Positions 24,444 to 36,764 of a stretch of 64,000 bases of DNA are shown in pieces. Position 1 is the stretch's first letter. The number at the start of each line of letters is the position of its first letter. The notes beneath the pieces were generated by a model. That model did no database searches and was not told where the DNA came from. It worked only from the letters and a program-made list of their open reading frames with translations. The position numbers and the translations under genes were made by a program. The stretch spans positions 29,851,849 through 29,915,848 of the forward strand of contig OX388345.1 of the NCBI GenBank assembly GCA_947579665.1. Reading direction: 5' to 3'. This DNA is from Sympetrum striolatum (taxonomy: Eukaryota; Arthropoda; Insecta; Odonata; Libellulidae).

Positions 24444-24531
24444 TTCCTTATGAGTACAACACTCATTATTTTGGGATAGGCTCGAAGATTTCTGTAGGTA
24501 TACTTTTCCATTTCTCGATTGCTCTACTTAA

Positions 24532-24761
24532 CCCTCGACGGACTACAGATGCCATATGTCATCATCCGACACCTACTATTATTTCATTTTGTATCACAGA
24601 ATAAGAGGGCTCGATGGCAATGTAACAATTTTGTATTTTTGCGGCTGGTTTTATAAATACGTTTGGCATAATATTTTATTGGTATTGTTTTCAGACAATC
24701 ACAAAGCGAAATACGTAAGGAATTTAAAATAATTACAAAAATTAATTCCGGCCTTTGATGG
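24532..24761. mobile_element. possible piggyBac-like miniature element, 230 bp
   Basis: Flanked on both sides by TTAA (24528-24531 and 24762-24765), with ends CCCTCGACGGAC and, inverted, CCATCAAAGGCC (8 of 12 identical). TTAA target sites and CC starts are typical of piggyBac. No coding content. Confidence 0.35.
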
Positions 24762-25077
24762 TTAAAGGAGAGTTTTTCCAGTTATAGGTTTATTTTCCGT
24801 ATCTCACTCGACGAGACTCACAGATAGCGTCAATCCGGATATCATAAAAAAATACATCTTTATTCCAAGGTCTCGGCTATAAATTATTACAAAAGTGCTC
24901 TCTCACTACTTCATGGCTCTCTCCTGATCATCCTTCGATCCAAACGGAAAACTAAAGTGCACACGCATCTGTAAGGAGGCCCTCCTCTTATGGTAGGTCG
25001 TCGAGGAAATAGAGGTAATCATTCAAAGCCATGATTTCCGATTTAAAAAACTTCAAATAAATGCCTTAACTCCGCAG

Positions 25078-25203
25078 TAGTATTATTAAAAGTGATTTGA
25101 CAGCTTAAGTCATTTCGCACATTGGCACCCACTGAGAATCGAGCCAGGGATCGCTTTCACCAAAGACAAACGTGCTGTCCAAATGACTATCCGGGAGCCA
25201 CCT
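25078..25203 (-). repeat. tRNA-derived SINE, family A
   Basis: Minus strand carries GGTGGCTCCCGGATAGTC as a tRNA-like head, GGTGAAAGCGATCCCTGGCTC, a B-box-like GCTCGATTCTC and the shared tail TGCGAAATGACTTAAGC. Closest relative is the copy at 3004-3125. Confidence 0.65.
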
Positions 25204-25695
25204 AAATTCCGTAAATTGCAACTATAATTGAAGTATATGCGCCTGAATTTTATAACACTCGGTCTCCTACAAAGAATCCTTGCTTACAATTCTATGATTA
25301 ATCAAATATTTTTGTAGTCTTCATTGTATGGAAGATTCCTTTTTCGGAAGATCTCCTTCCCAAATCGGCTGTTCAGAGAGCTGAGAAATATAATTAGTAC
25401 TAATTAGTACCATGAGTTTGAATTAAAAAAAAATTGTAAATAAAAATCTACATGCCAAGAATTAAGATTACAGTATAATCAAAACCACGGAGTTGGGCGA
25501 AATATGATAGTGTATAATACCTAAGGTGATTATCAGGCTTCTCAAACCAACCGATTTACAACCTAGATAATATGCTATATTTATCTCGCAGCTCCAACGA
25601 CTCCCTCCTTATAATCCCTAAATACTGATATCTACATTCCATAATTTGCCAAGATGGGCTACTTTTCTTGAACTACGCTGTTGAGAGAATAGAGA

Positions 25696-25728
25696 AATTC
25701 ATTCATAACCAGAGGTTATGAATGAATT
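25696..25728. repeat. perfect inverted repeat, 15-bp arms, 3-nt loop
   Basis: Arms 25696-25710 and 25714-25728 (AATTCATTCATAACC and its complement) are perfectly complementary around AGA. Confidence 0.95.
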
Positions 25729-25779
25729 CCTTTACCTGCCTATCTAAGTGCGATATGAAAACAATAATTATATACTATA

Positions 25780-26675
25780 TATGCCGGCGTATAAGTCGAC
25801 CTTTGAAACCTAAAAAAAAATCACAAACACTGGGGGTCGACTTATACGCCGAACAAACAATTTAATCTTTTACCACCGAAGGGTAAATAAGTGAAACTGC
25901 CTGCTTAACACTTGTTGTACACAAACTCTTGCAACTTAACACAATTATTTCCAACTGAAAGTAATTTTTGGCAAGTCTAATTAACGTAGATATCATATTT
26001 AGCAAATTTCATCACGATATACAATTGTGGACGATAATATGTTATATTATGTCATGTTATCATAATAAAAGAGTTGAATTAATAAACCATTTTAATATAT
26101 TTAAAATAAATTTGACGCATATTTATTCTTCGCAAATTATATTAATTTCTTCAGATGTATTTTTGTTTTACAAAAATTTAATATATATTTTGATGTTTTC
26201 TTTTTACAAATGAAGATCAATAAGCACATCATGTTTTTCTTTGTTTACATAATTGTTATGATTCGACTTAGCATTAGAAGTTAATGGAAGTTGTTTTAGC
26301 CATGTCGTGATTTGATATTACCCCGCTATATTACCAAAATTCTATATTATTTTTGTAATACAAGTGTGTTTCTGTTTCAAAACACATTTTTATTTGTGTA
26401 GCCTGAGTGATACCAAAGGAAGAAACTTGTGTAATATTTAAGAAGAGGCTAGAAGTTGACATGGCAGCTGAAAGAAACAATTCTAGCATCTTCATCTTAT
26501 GCCCCAAATATTCCTTAAGCTATCGTACATCTACGGTTACCGTAGTTATTCTTTCCATAAAATAGAGCTGGGAAAGTGGTGTTGCCTTACTCTTTGGGTC
26601 AACTTATACGTCAAACATAGGCTAAAACCTGAAATTCACCTCAAAGTTTTAGGGGTAGACATATACGCTGGCATA
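25780..26675. mobile_element. TA-flanked inverted-repeat element, 896 bp
   Basis: Terminal inverted repeats begin TATGCCGGCGTATAAGTCG on the left and TATGCCAGCGTATATGTCT on the inverted right end (19 of 22 identical) with TA on each side. The motif recurs inside, inverted, at about 25833 (GGGTCGACTTATACGCC) and again near 26596. The 81-codon frame at 25968-26213 has no domain. Same architecture as 18923-20108 and 40413-41659. Confidence 0.7.
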
Positions 26676-26920
26676 TACAGTAACTGCCTGAATTATGCAT
26701 CCCTCTGACTGCTCCAACTACTCTCTGTTTATAAGTATTCAATTCATCCAGGATATAGGAATAAGAACCTTTACCTGAAGGTAGGTTGTTGATAGATTAG
26801 ACATGCTTTTTCATAAACTACAAGTTTTGATCATAAAGCATACAAAATAAATTACAATCCTAACAACTGTAATATAAGATATTTATATCCTCAATACTTC
26901 TACTGAACTGTAGATAGCCT

Positions 26921-26954
26921 AAACTCCTACATAATCATGATTATGTAGGAGTTT
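26921..26954. repeat. perfect 34-bp palindrome without spacer
   Basis: The two 17-bp halves (AAACTCCTACATAATCA and its exact complement) meet with no intervening base. Confidence 0.95.
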
Positions 26955-26989
26955 ATATCCAAAATTAGCTTTCCTGCTAGTAGTAACTC

Positions 26990-28097
26990 AACCCTTCAAC
27001 TCATTCAAGTTGATCTGTCGTGAGACTGCTTAGGAAACATTTGTGAATATGGAGATACATTTCTTGTCCATCTCAAGTAGAGAACGAGCATAGTTTGTCT
27101 CATGAACTGATAGAAAACTAGCGAAAATACTTTTATAAATTCTTTCTGTGGATTAAACACAAATGAATAATACTTTTAACTTTCATTTTCATATCAGAGG
27201 TAATACAGGGAAGAGCCAGTTTGGTCTCCTCATCAAAGAAGGAAGTGGGGAAAGTGATATCTGAGTGGCTGCGCCAAGCAGGTGCCAGGATAAAAAGGAG
27301 AAATAGTCGCCATATTGATGGAACAGCTGTGTAAATAAGTGTGTTAATTGTGTAAATTTTTTAACAATTTTTTTGTCTGTTTTTTATTGATATTGTTTAT
27401 TATTATTTGTTTGTGTATTAGTATTGATTCTGTGGTCATATGTATTTCACTCTGTCCTTGGACAATCAATGTATTATTATTATAATGAATATCTTTAATT
27501 AAAAAATTTTTATTTTTCTAATTTATGGTCTTTTCATATATTACTGATCACATCCTGATAAGTTTATTATGGAGTTTTCCATTCATGTGTTGTGAGATTT
27601 GTCATAACAGTATGAAAATTGTTTTTAATTTTTAAAAGGTCAATAATTGAATCATATGCCTTAAGAAGTAATGTGTTGTGCATGCCATCCAATGAACAAT
27701 GGAATTAAGAAATGTAGGGATTCCACTTGAAACATCCATTAATGGAAATTAAAAATAAATCAATTTAAGATTCAATAAATTTTTCATTTTCTGAAGAATT
27801 CATTATATATGTGTATTACTGATCTCTTATTGATGTCTCAAAGGTAATTCAGTGGTGCCCTAGTAAGAGTTGCACCAGAAATGTTATAATTTTCATGAGT
27901 TATAAAAATAGGAATTTAAACGTCAGAGTTTGAAAGTAATTTCTTGTATGTGACATTCCTTGATCACTGGAATTAACTTGCTTAAGAAATATGTGGGATT
28001 TACTGTAAAATAGCCTTTCACTTAAGCTACCAGAAATAATAAGTAAAATGAGGGTACCCCATCTCCCCTGGCTGCCTGTTCCTTGAAAAGATTTCAA
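26990..28097. other. unassigned AT-rich DNA
   Basis: Nothing recognisable on either strand. Mostly low-complexity AT sequence. Confidence 0.4.
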
Positions 28098-28275
28098 AAT
28101 CTAGATTAAATCCAGGAAAAATCCCAGAATAAATCTCGAAAAAATCTGTATAAAATCTAGATATAATACGTCATGTAGAGGACATAGCACCAACAAAAAT
28201 CTAGATTAAACCTAGATTTTTTCTGGATCCAATGTTGACTAGTATCTATATTAAATCTGGATTTAATCTTTTTTT
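28098..28275. repeat. cluster of ATCTAGATTAAAT motifs
   Basis: The near-palindromic motif AAATCTAGATTAAAT and variants occur about five times, in both orientations, across 175 bases. Flanking inverted copies (TAGATTAAATCCAG and its inverse near 28255) could be the ends of a small element. Confidence 0.4.
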
Positions 28276-30360
28276 CGTTTGTAGGGCAAATACTCCTGAT
28301 CAGTGCCACTCTGTAGATTGGCATTGGCGACCGGTGTGAAATACTACATATCTTGTAGGAACAATTGGGTGAAAAATAAAGGGATTAACTTGTTGCTTAA
28401 CCAGTACAAAAAGTGAATAAGGAACACACAAATAATTATTATTAGGGCAACCCATTATAATTAACTCACAAGTACAAACTTTAGTAGAAATAATAAAAAG
28501 TAATAGTTAAAGCCTTGCTTGTACCTAGATCCATTCCCTCATCTACCAGGCTTCATTTTTATGAAGAAAACCTTCAGCTAGAGGGGCCTCCCATGGTTCA
28601 TCAGACGAATTGGTTGCACTCATTCATTAGCCTCTTTGCGTTCCTTACTCCTAAAAATGTTTGTTCCTACCCTCATTCGAGAAGCATATCTAAGGAATCA
28701 AATTTTTTTAAATGATACAGGTGAAATGATGTAGGTCTGAAACAAAATTATATAGAATAGGAAAACAATGGGTATAAAGCAGTCACTTCACCTATAAGAA
28801 TTCATTAACATTTCACATACTTGAGATATCCAACAATTCCCCAACAGTTTCACATTCCAATTTAATGCTTCTCAAGAACTTGGATTGTAAAACCTGAGTA
28901 GGATAACACATCTCACTGATAAAGAAGTACAGAAAAATAACGCAAAATAAAACTAATTTTTATAGGTGAAACAGATCATAAATTCTTTTAAGGCCATACT
29001 TAAGTATCATAAACATTACTTGTACAGCTGTCCATGGATTCATTTACCTGGCTTCATCTCAGAAGATCAGCTTTAGTTTAAGAGGCCTCACATTCTGAGA
29101 ATACTCTAAAAGAAGAAGAATTTAAATTGTAATGGAGCAAAACATTCCAAAAATAAACACATGTAAGTTAAATTTTATCAAATGTAAGTATATTTGCTAT
29201 TTATTTGCCTGATTGTTCCTTCCACCTTCAATTGGTCTCTCTAAAACATTCCCATCTTTGAGTCTTTCTCAAGTCCAAGGAAGTTAGTTAGTACTCTCAT
29301 TCATAGGATGTTATGGGTCAAAAAAATATAAAGATCTTATTCAATTGTTCCAGATCAAAACATAATTATATATAATTATTATTTACATAACAATAAACGT
29401 TATATTTAATTGAAAAACAATAAATAAAACTGCAGTTACATATAAGCTATAAGAATGTATTCAATTTATCTACTTGAAATATTCAAAACTACCCCAACTG
29501 AACTAAATTCATCTTTAATACTTCCCAGAAGTTTGGTATATTAAAATCTGACTAGGATAATACAACTCTCAAAGAAGCTGTTGGTTGAATATGTGAGAGA
29601 TTAAGGAGTAAAAAATAATTATTTATGCTAATTTAATCTGATATTTATAAGAGAGATATAATCTCCGAGCTTATTTACAATAAACCTTACTAACTTAAAG
29701 TCTTTTGAGTATCATCTTCATCTCTGATGATCAGCTTCAGTATGAGGGGCCTCAATATCTGACAAGATTCTAAATAAAGAAATAGATTAAAATATGAACA
29801 AATCAAACAGCAAAAATTAACCGATGTAATAAAACATAATCAAATGAAATCACACTCAATATATTTGACTAATGGTCCCACTTATAGGTGGGACCTATGT
29901 GGGAATATGGATTGAAAGTATACTTTCCATTCATATCTCTCCATCACATTACATTTTGCACACATTCACATCTTTGCATGCTTCTCAAGTATGTACAAGG
30001 GAGTATGTTTCTAGCCTCATTAAGAGGGAGCTCCATTTCTAATTAATAATGTTAATATACACCTCTAATTATCATAATAAAGATATTAAATTTAAAGTCA
30101 ATTGATTTAAGCCTAAACCTCATCATTAAAATATTGTAAAAGAATGGATAACCTACAGTTACATAAGGCATAAGAATGCGTCATACTTAATTATACTTAT
30201 CATACTTAATTTTAAGGTTTATACTTAAGAGGTAGTTTGTTTTCTGAAACATGAGTAAAAAAATAAAAATCTCAAAGAAGCTGGTGGTTAAATATCTAAG
30301 GAGCTAAATCATTGAAAACAAGTACGAAAACTATAATGTATGCAAAATAAAACTAATTTA

Positions 30361-30482
30361 AAATCAACAGTCTCCGGCGACGTCTTGTGGAAATACGTCA
30401 TGATGAAAATAACAACATTTGTACTTTTTCCACAGTAGCACTGTAATACTGTGGTAAAAGTACAAATTTTGTTATTTTCATC
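30361..30482. mobile_element. 122-bp hairpin insertion with 12-bp target duplication
   Basis: Flanked by the perfect direct repeat AAAACTAATTTA (30349-30360, 30483-30494) that occurs once in other array units. Most of the insert is a hairpin: arms 30402-30437 and 30447-30482 match at 34 of 36 positions. The right arm contains GTGGTAAAAGTACAAAT, also found just after the hammerhead-like motif at 18127, which links it to Penelope-type elements. Confidence 0.7.
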
Positions 30483-31343
30483 AAAACTAATTTATACTGA
30501 TGAAATGGATCATAAATAACCTACATACTTATGTAACATAAAACCTTTGGGAAACACATAATAAAAGACTTTTAAACACATAATGTGATTTAATCTTAAT
30601 AATAAACGTGGCTTCATAATAAACAATCAGCATTAGTTGGGAAGCCCCCATTTCTGAGGAAATACTAAGTAAAAGGAATTTAAACAATAAGTTAGCATAT
30701 CATTCCAAATATTAACATATATAAGTAATATATCATTAAATTTAATAATATTAGCTATGTATTTGCCTGATGGTTCCATCCACTCAATCATTAGTTTATT
30801 GGTGCCCTTCTCCAGTTCACAGAAGTTTGTTTGGATCCTCGTTCAGGATTGCTCCATTTATAATGAATCAAGAAAACTATAAAGATTCATTCCAAGTATT
30901 TAGGTTCCACCCTAAATATATAAAATTGTTAAAAGAATGGATAAAACTACAGTTTCATAGGTTTATAGAATTCAATAGCATATCACCTTCTTGAGCTAAG
31001 AAGTACTGTCCAAATTGTACAATATTCCAGGAAATGCTTTTCAGGATCTTGTGCAATGGCAAACGATGTAGAATAATATATCTCCTACAGAAGCTGTGGT
31101 TTGTATAAGAAAGGGATTAAATCTTTGGATATGCAGCACCAAAAGATATAATTCAAAATAGTAATAGTTGTCATGAATTAAACAGAACATTAAAACTGGC
31201 TTTTCAAGCAAACTGTGATTTCATCCAAAAGGCTTCATTGCTGAAGATAAGCTGTAGCTAGAGTGGCCTTCAACTCTAGCATTATGCTGAAAAAACAGAA
31301 TTCAGGATTATAAGTAAGCCAAACATCTTATAAATCAACCAAC

Positions 31344-31375
31344 ATTTCAAGTGAATGTATACATTCACTTGAAAT
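31344..31375. repeat. perfect 32-bp palindrome without spacer
   Basis: Half-site ATTTCAAGTGAATGTA is followed directly by its exact complement. It lies inside an array unit where other units lack the palindrome. Confidence 0.95.
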
Positions 31376-33190
31376 TTGACATGTATTTGACACAAATTAC
31401 AATTTTGTATATTATTCATTGCATGAAGCTTCCATTCTTCTTCAATTGGACTCATATTTAATTCACATCCTTTGCATCCTTCAGTCACAGGACTACTCTG
31501 ATGCTCATCCCGAAGGTACTCTTCCTCTTAAGAATCAGTTTAAATTTAATTAAATATGAATAATTATACTTTATATTTGGCAGATGATTCCATTCACCTT
31601 CAATTAGTCCCATGTATTCATTTACATCCTTTATGTCCTTCTTTAGTCTTAGGAAGTTTGTTTAAAACCTCATTCTGAAGATGCTCCATTATCTGATAAT
31701 CAATAAATACATAAAGATAAAAAATTTGATTTGGGACTAAACCTTGTCATATACATAGATTTTTTAAAATAATAGATAAAACTAATCTTACTCAGGCTAC
31801 ACAAATTCATAAGAATTTTACCTCCTTTTTAGTCATCACCGCCCCACTATAAAATATTCCTGCTTAATGCTTCCCAAGAGTTTTGTTTTGTCATCCAGTA
31901 TATATATCTAGTAGATATTGGTGAAAGGATAAGAAAAAGATTAAATCATGGTTTAGGAAGTACAAAATAATTGAAAGGGCAAAAAACACTTTTCTTATAA
32001 ATGAAATGCATAATAAATGCAAAAAATCTCCATGCTGCGGTGGAGTAAACCATAACTACAATTCATGGTTTCATATGCTAGAATTTTTCCAAATTCAGGA
32101 TTAGCGGGAAATACAGCTAATTTGCAGGAATTCTGACAAAAGAAGAATTTTCTCTATAGTATTATATACCCACTACATATTTGCCTGAAGTTTCCATCCA
32201 TCTTCAATTGGTTATAACTATTCATTAATTTCTTTGCATCTTTCTCCAGTCCAAAAAGTTTCCTTTCACCCTAATTTGGGAGTTGCTGCACATCTAAGAT
32301 ATCAAATAAAATAAAACTATGAATAGCATGGATAGAACTAATGTTATAAGGCCTATAGAATTTATTAACATTCTAACCAATTGAAATTTTCAACATTGCC
32401 CCAAGTGTGGTGCATTTTTGTTTGAAGCTTCTCAGCTGTTGTGACATCTGAGAAGGTAACTTATCTCTAGAAGTGGCTGGTGGTTTAATATATAAGGCAC
32501 AAATATCGATTAAGAAGTTCAAATGCAATTAACAAAGCAATACAAAATTAATTTTTATATGAGAAACAGATCATAAATTCTTATATGCAAATACTTACAT
32601 GTCATAAACCTTACTTGTACTCAGGTATAAGGTTTCAGCTACCAGGCTTCATATCCATGGATTTGCTTATGTTTCAGGTACCTTCAGTTCTTAAAATATT
32701 CTAAAACATATTATTTGGTGAGAAAAACATGCCAAAAATTAACATGTGTGAGTAAAATTGAATCAAATATAATAATATTTGCTCTATATTTGCCTGAACC
32801 AACTTCAATTGGTCTCTCCCATTCATTCACATCTTTGTGTCCTTCTCCAGTTCAAGGATGTTTGTTCCACCCTCATTTGGATGGGGCTGCATCTCAAATG
32901 AATCAACAAAAATAAAAAGATTCAATTTAAACTATTTATGTCCAAAGCTAATTATGTGAAATTATAAACACAATGGATAAAAAGCAACTATTAAATAGGC
33001 TACATAAATTCATTATAATTTACTACAGTTTCATTGGATATAAGAGAATTCAATAAAAATATCACCTACTTGAGAGCACTGTCCCACTTATCCTATAGTA
33101 CAGTCTTATGCTTTCCAAGAGGTTGGTAATGGAAATGGTGTAGAATAATACATCTCTTCCAGAAGCTGTGGGTTGTATTAGAAATCGATT

Positions 33191-33483
33191 TGTGGCGACC
33201 GGTGCAGACAGCCTGCGCCCAGCGCCATATTGTAGCGGCCGACGATGGGCATTTGTTTTTGGAGAGCTCCGTGCCCAACGCGCTTGAGATGCTCTCACTC
33301 CTATCGTGGCCTCCGCCTAGATAACATTGAAATTCTCTCAGTTTGTAACCTTTATGGCCGCACGCGCCATCTTGTCCTGTATATTCAAAGCCAGTTTAAT
33401 AAAAGGCATATTCTTTCGTCGCAACGCAGTACTAGTGTGTCTCTTTTATAAAACGTTTATTTACGCGCAACCCACTTCCCAAA
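33191..33483. mobile_element. GC-rich 293-bp insertion, solo-LTR-like
   Basis: Interrupts an array unit between AGAAATC and AAATCTTTGCAT. GATT is present at both edges (33187-33190 and 33484-33487), as expected for a 4-bp target duplication. It starts TGTGGCGACC, is far richer in CpG than the array, and contains a promoter/poly(A)-like region (TTTAATAAAAGG) in its second half, which suits a solo LTR. The 3' edge does not end in the canonical CA, so the class is uncertain. Confidence 0.5.
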
Positions 33484-34273
33484 GATTAAATCTTTGCATA
33501 GGCAGGACTAAAAATAATATATCAAATAGAATGAATAAAAAACAACAATTACGTAGTCTGTATGAATTCATTACAATAAACCTACTTGAAATATTCAACA
33601 CTGCATCTAATGCCCAAAATTCCAGTTCTATTCTTCCCATGAGGTTGATATTGCTGTGGCTACATCTACCTTCAATTGGTCTTTCTTATTCATGTACATC
33701 TTTGCATACTTCTCCATTGAAGTTTGTTCCTACCTTCATTCGGATGGTAACCTATCTATAATAAACCATTAAAAATATAAAGCTTCAATTCAATTGTCTA
33801 AGATCCAAAAATAACTATATTAAATTGAAAAAGAATAGATTAAACTACAGTAATACAGGCTATGATAATTCAATAGAATTTACCTATTTAAAATCTAGAA
33901 TCTGCATTGGTGGTATAAATTCTATTATAATACTTTGCTCATGTTTAGTATGGCATAATCTGAGTAGGATAATACAGCTCTCAAAGAAGCTGAAGGTTGA
34001 AGATATAAGCGTTTAAGAAGTAAAACAAAAATTAATAGTAAGAAATTGAACTAATTTTTATATTCAAAGCAAATCAGGAATTCTAAAATCTCCACACTTA
34101 TATATAGTAAACCTTACTTGTAAAGCCTTTTGAGATTTCATCCATCCACATTGTGGATTCTTCTCAAATGATCAGCTTTAGTTTTATGGCCTTAAATTCT
34201 GAGAATATTCTGGAAAAGAAAAAGTTAACATAGAAAAATGTGAAGCATTCCAAAATGTAACTTGCACACCATA

Positions 34274-34639
34274 TTTACTCAAAAATACCACCCCTTCAAT
34301 ATAACTGCCCCCTTTGTTTTGGGCTCACATATAAAGCAAAAAACTAGTAGTACACAAATATAAGTGCCCCTTATGAAGTGCTCTTAAGGCTGTTTCACAG
34401 TATAGGGACGAGTGCCTCATATGCATATTATATAATGCGTATTATACTTGTCTATAGTAGAGATGTGACATATTTCTCATTAAATCAATAAATACATAGT
34501 GATATTTTCACATACAAGCCCATAATTTCTCTCTTTTTGGTCTACGTTAATTTAGGGTGAAAAGTGAATTACCCTAATATAACCCCCTCTGTTTTTAAGA
34601 CTAAAAATTTGGAAATAGAGGCTGTTATTTTTGCATAAA
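34274..34639. mobile_element. TA-flanked miniature inverted-repeat element, 366 bp
   Basis: Ends TTTACTCAAAAATACC and, inverted, TTTATGCAAAAATAAC (13 of 16 identical) are flanked by TA on both sides and split an array unit. Internal motifs AATATAACTGCCCC, AATATAAGTGCCCC and AATATAACCCCCTC repeat, again resembling elements with internal copies of terminal motifs. Confidence 0.6.
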
Positions 34640-36764
34640 TAAAATTTAATCAAATCCAGTTATATTTGCCTGATGGTTCCATCTACCTTCAATTGGTATC
34701 TCTCACTCAATTCATACCTCTGCATACTTCTGCAGTTCAAGAAAAATGCTCCTACCCTCATTTGGGGGTGCTTAATCTCTAATTTATCAATAAAAATAAA
34801 AAAATTCAATGCAATTGACTTATCTCAAATTCTAACTATGAAAATTGTGAAAAGTTTGGTCAACACTACAGTTGAATAGACTATAGGAATGCATAAAAAC
34901 TACCAACTTGAAATATTCATAACTTCAATATGTACAAATTTCTAGTTTCATGCCTTCCAGGAAGTTGTTGTGGTAAAACCTAGGTAGGGAAATATAACTC
35001 TCAGTAAAGCTGATAAGTGAATATGTAAGGGGTTACATAATGAAAGAGGAGCAAAAAATATTCATACAAAATAAAACTAATTTATATACTTGAAACATAA
35101 GGAAAATTCTATAAACTTATTTATCATAAGCCTTAATTGTACTGCCCTCTATCGTTTCATCTAACTGACTTCATCACTCTAGATCAGCTTTAGTTTCAGG
35201 GGTGTCCAGTTAGGAGGATATTCTAAAAATAATGAATTTAAACTAAAACTAAGCAAATTAATCTAAAAATCAACTCATATAAGTAAAATATAACTAATTG
35301 TATTAGCTTTTTATTTAACTGATTTTTTATTTACCTGTGTCTCCAATTGTAATGAATCAATAGAAATAGAATGATTTAATCCAAGTGTTTTGGTCCAAAC
35401 TTAATTACAAAAATATTTATAAGAATGGATGAAATTATACTTTTATAGACTATAAGAATTAGCTTTTAATTAATTCATTTTCACTAATTAGTTTTATACT
35501 TAGCAGGAGGTTGGGAAATTGAAAACGGTGTAGAATAATATATCTCTTCCAGAAGTTGGATTGTACTAGAAAGGGAATTAATATATCTTTGCATATGCAG
35601 TACTAAAAGATAATTAATCATTATAGTATGCCTTCCAATCCAACAAAATGGTGACAAAAGAAGATATAGGATTATAACTAAGTCAAACATTCTAAAAATC
35701 AACCAACGTATGTAAAATTTAAAGCAAATAATTACTAGTATTATATAAACCTTTTTTTATAAGTTTTACATGTCATAAATACCTTATATCCACACTTTTA
35801 CCAAACATATTATAGTTAAAAGCAATAAACCTTGCTTGTTATGCAATCCTAAGCATCATCTACCTGAGTTCAATTCAGAGGATAAGGGATCAACTAATAT
35901 ATATATTAAATTTTAAGACATATAATTCTTTTAGCTAAAAATTTGCCTGATTTTTCCATCCTGTTTCAATTTGTACTAATCATTTATTAACATCCTATTT
36001 ACCCTAATTCAGTCACAAGAAGTTTGTTCAATCCCTGATTATGAAGAACTCTCATCACTCAAGAATCGATTAAAAATAAAAAGATACAAATTAATGAATT
36101 TAGGTCAAAACCTGATAACATAGTTGTTGAAATTGAATATAAAAAACAACAGTTACAAAGAAAATAAAAATTCATCAGCATTTTACTTACTTGAAAAAGT
36201 AAACACTGCCCCACTATTGAATAATCATTGTAACTGCAGCTCAGGAGTCTGGTATTGAAAATTGGCATAAGATAACTCTTCCATGTAATGTAAACTACCT
36301 AAGTTACTTTTCAAACTCTAACGTATACAACTGGCAGTTGTATAAGAAAGAGATTAAATCATTGTTAAAGCAGCACAGAGAGATAATTCAGAATAAAGCC
36401 CTTTTTTCAAGTCAAATAGAGTATAAAATACATATACCTCCATACTTATGCATCTTACACCTTATTTGTATTGCTGCCTATGACTTCATCTACCTAAATC
36501 CCTTCTACAGAACTGCTTCAGCCAGAAGAGCCTCCAATTTATAGAATATTCTAATAAAACGAGACTTTCACAAAAAGTTAGCCAAAGATTCCAATAATCT
36601 ACATACATAAATAATATTTACATCAATGTAATTACATTCACCATGAATTTTCTATCCAGATGGTTGCAATCAATCATTCACATCTATGCATACTTCTCCT
36701 GTTTATTTTTATTCCTACCCTCATACTGAGGTTGTTCCAACTAATGAATATTAATATATAAATA

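Noticed and set aside
31580..33451. Single-exon protein-coding genes in array units (66-144 codons)
   Set aside because: Frames do not persist between units, and the composition matches the surrounding non-coding repeats.
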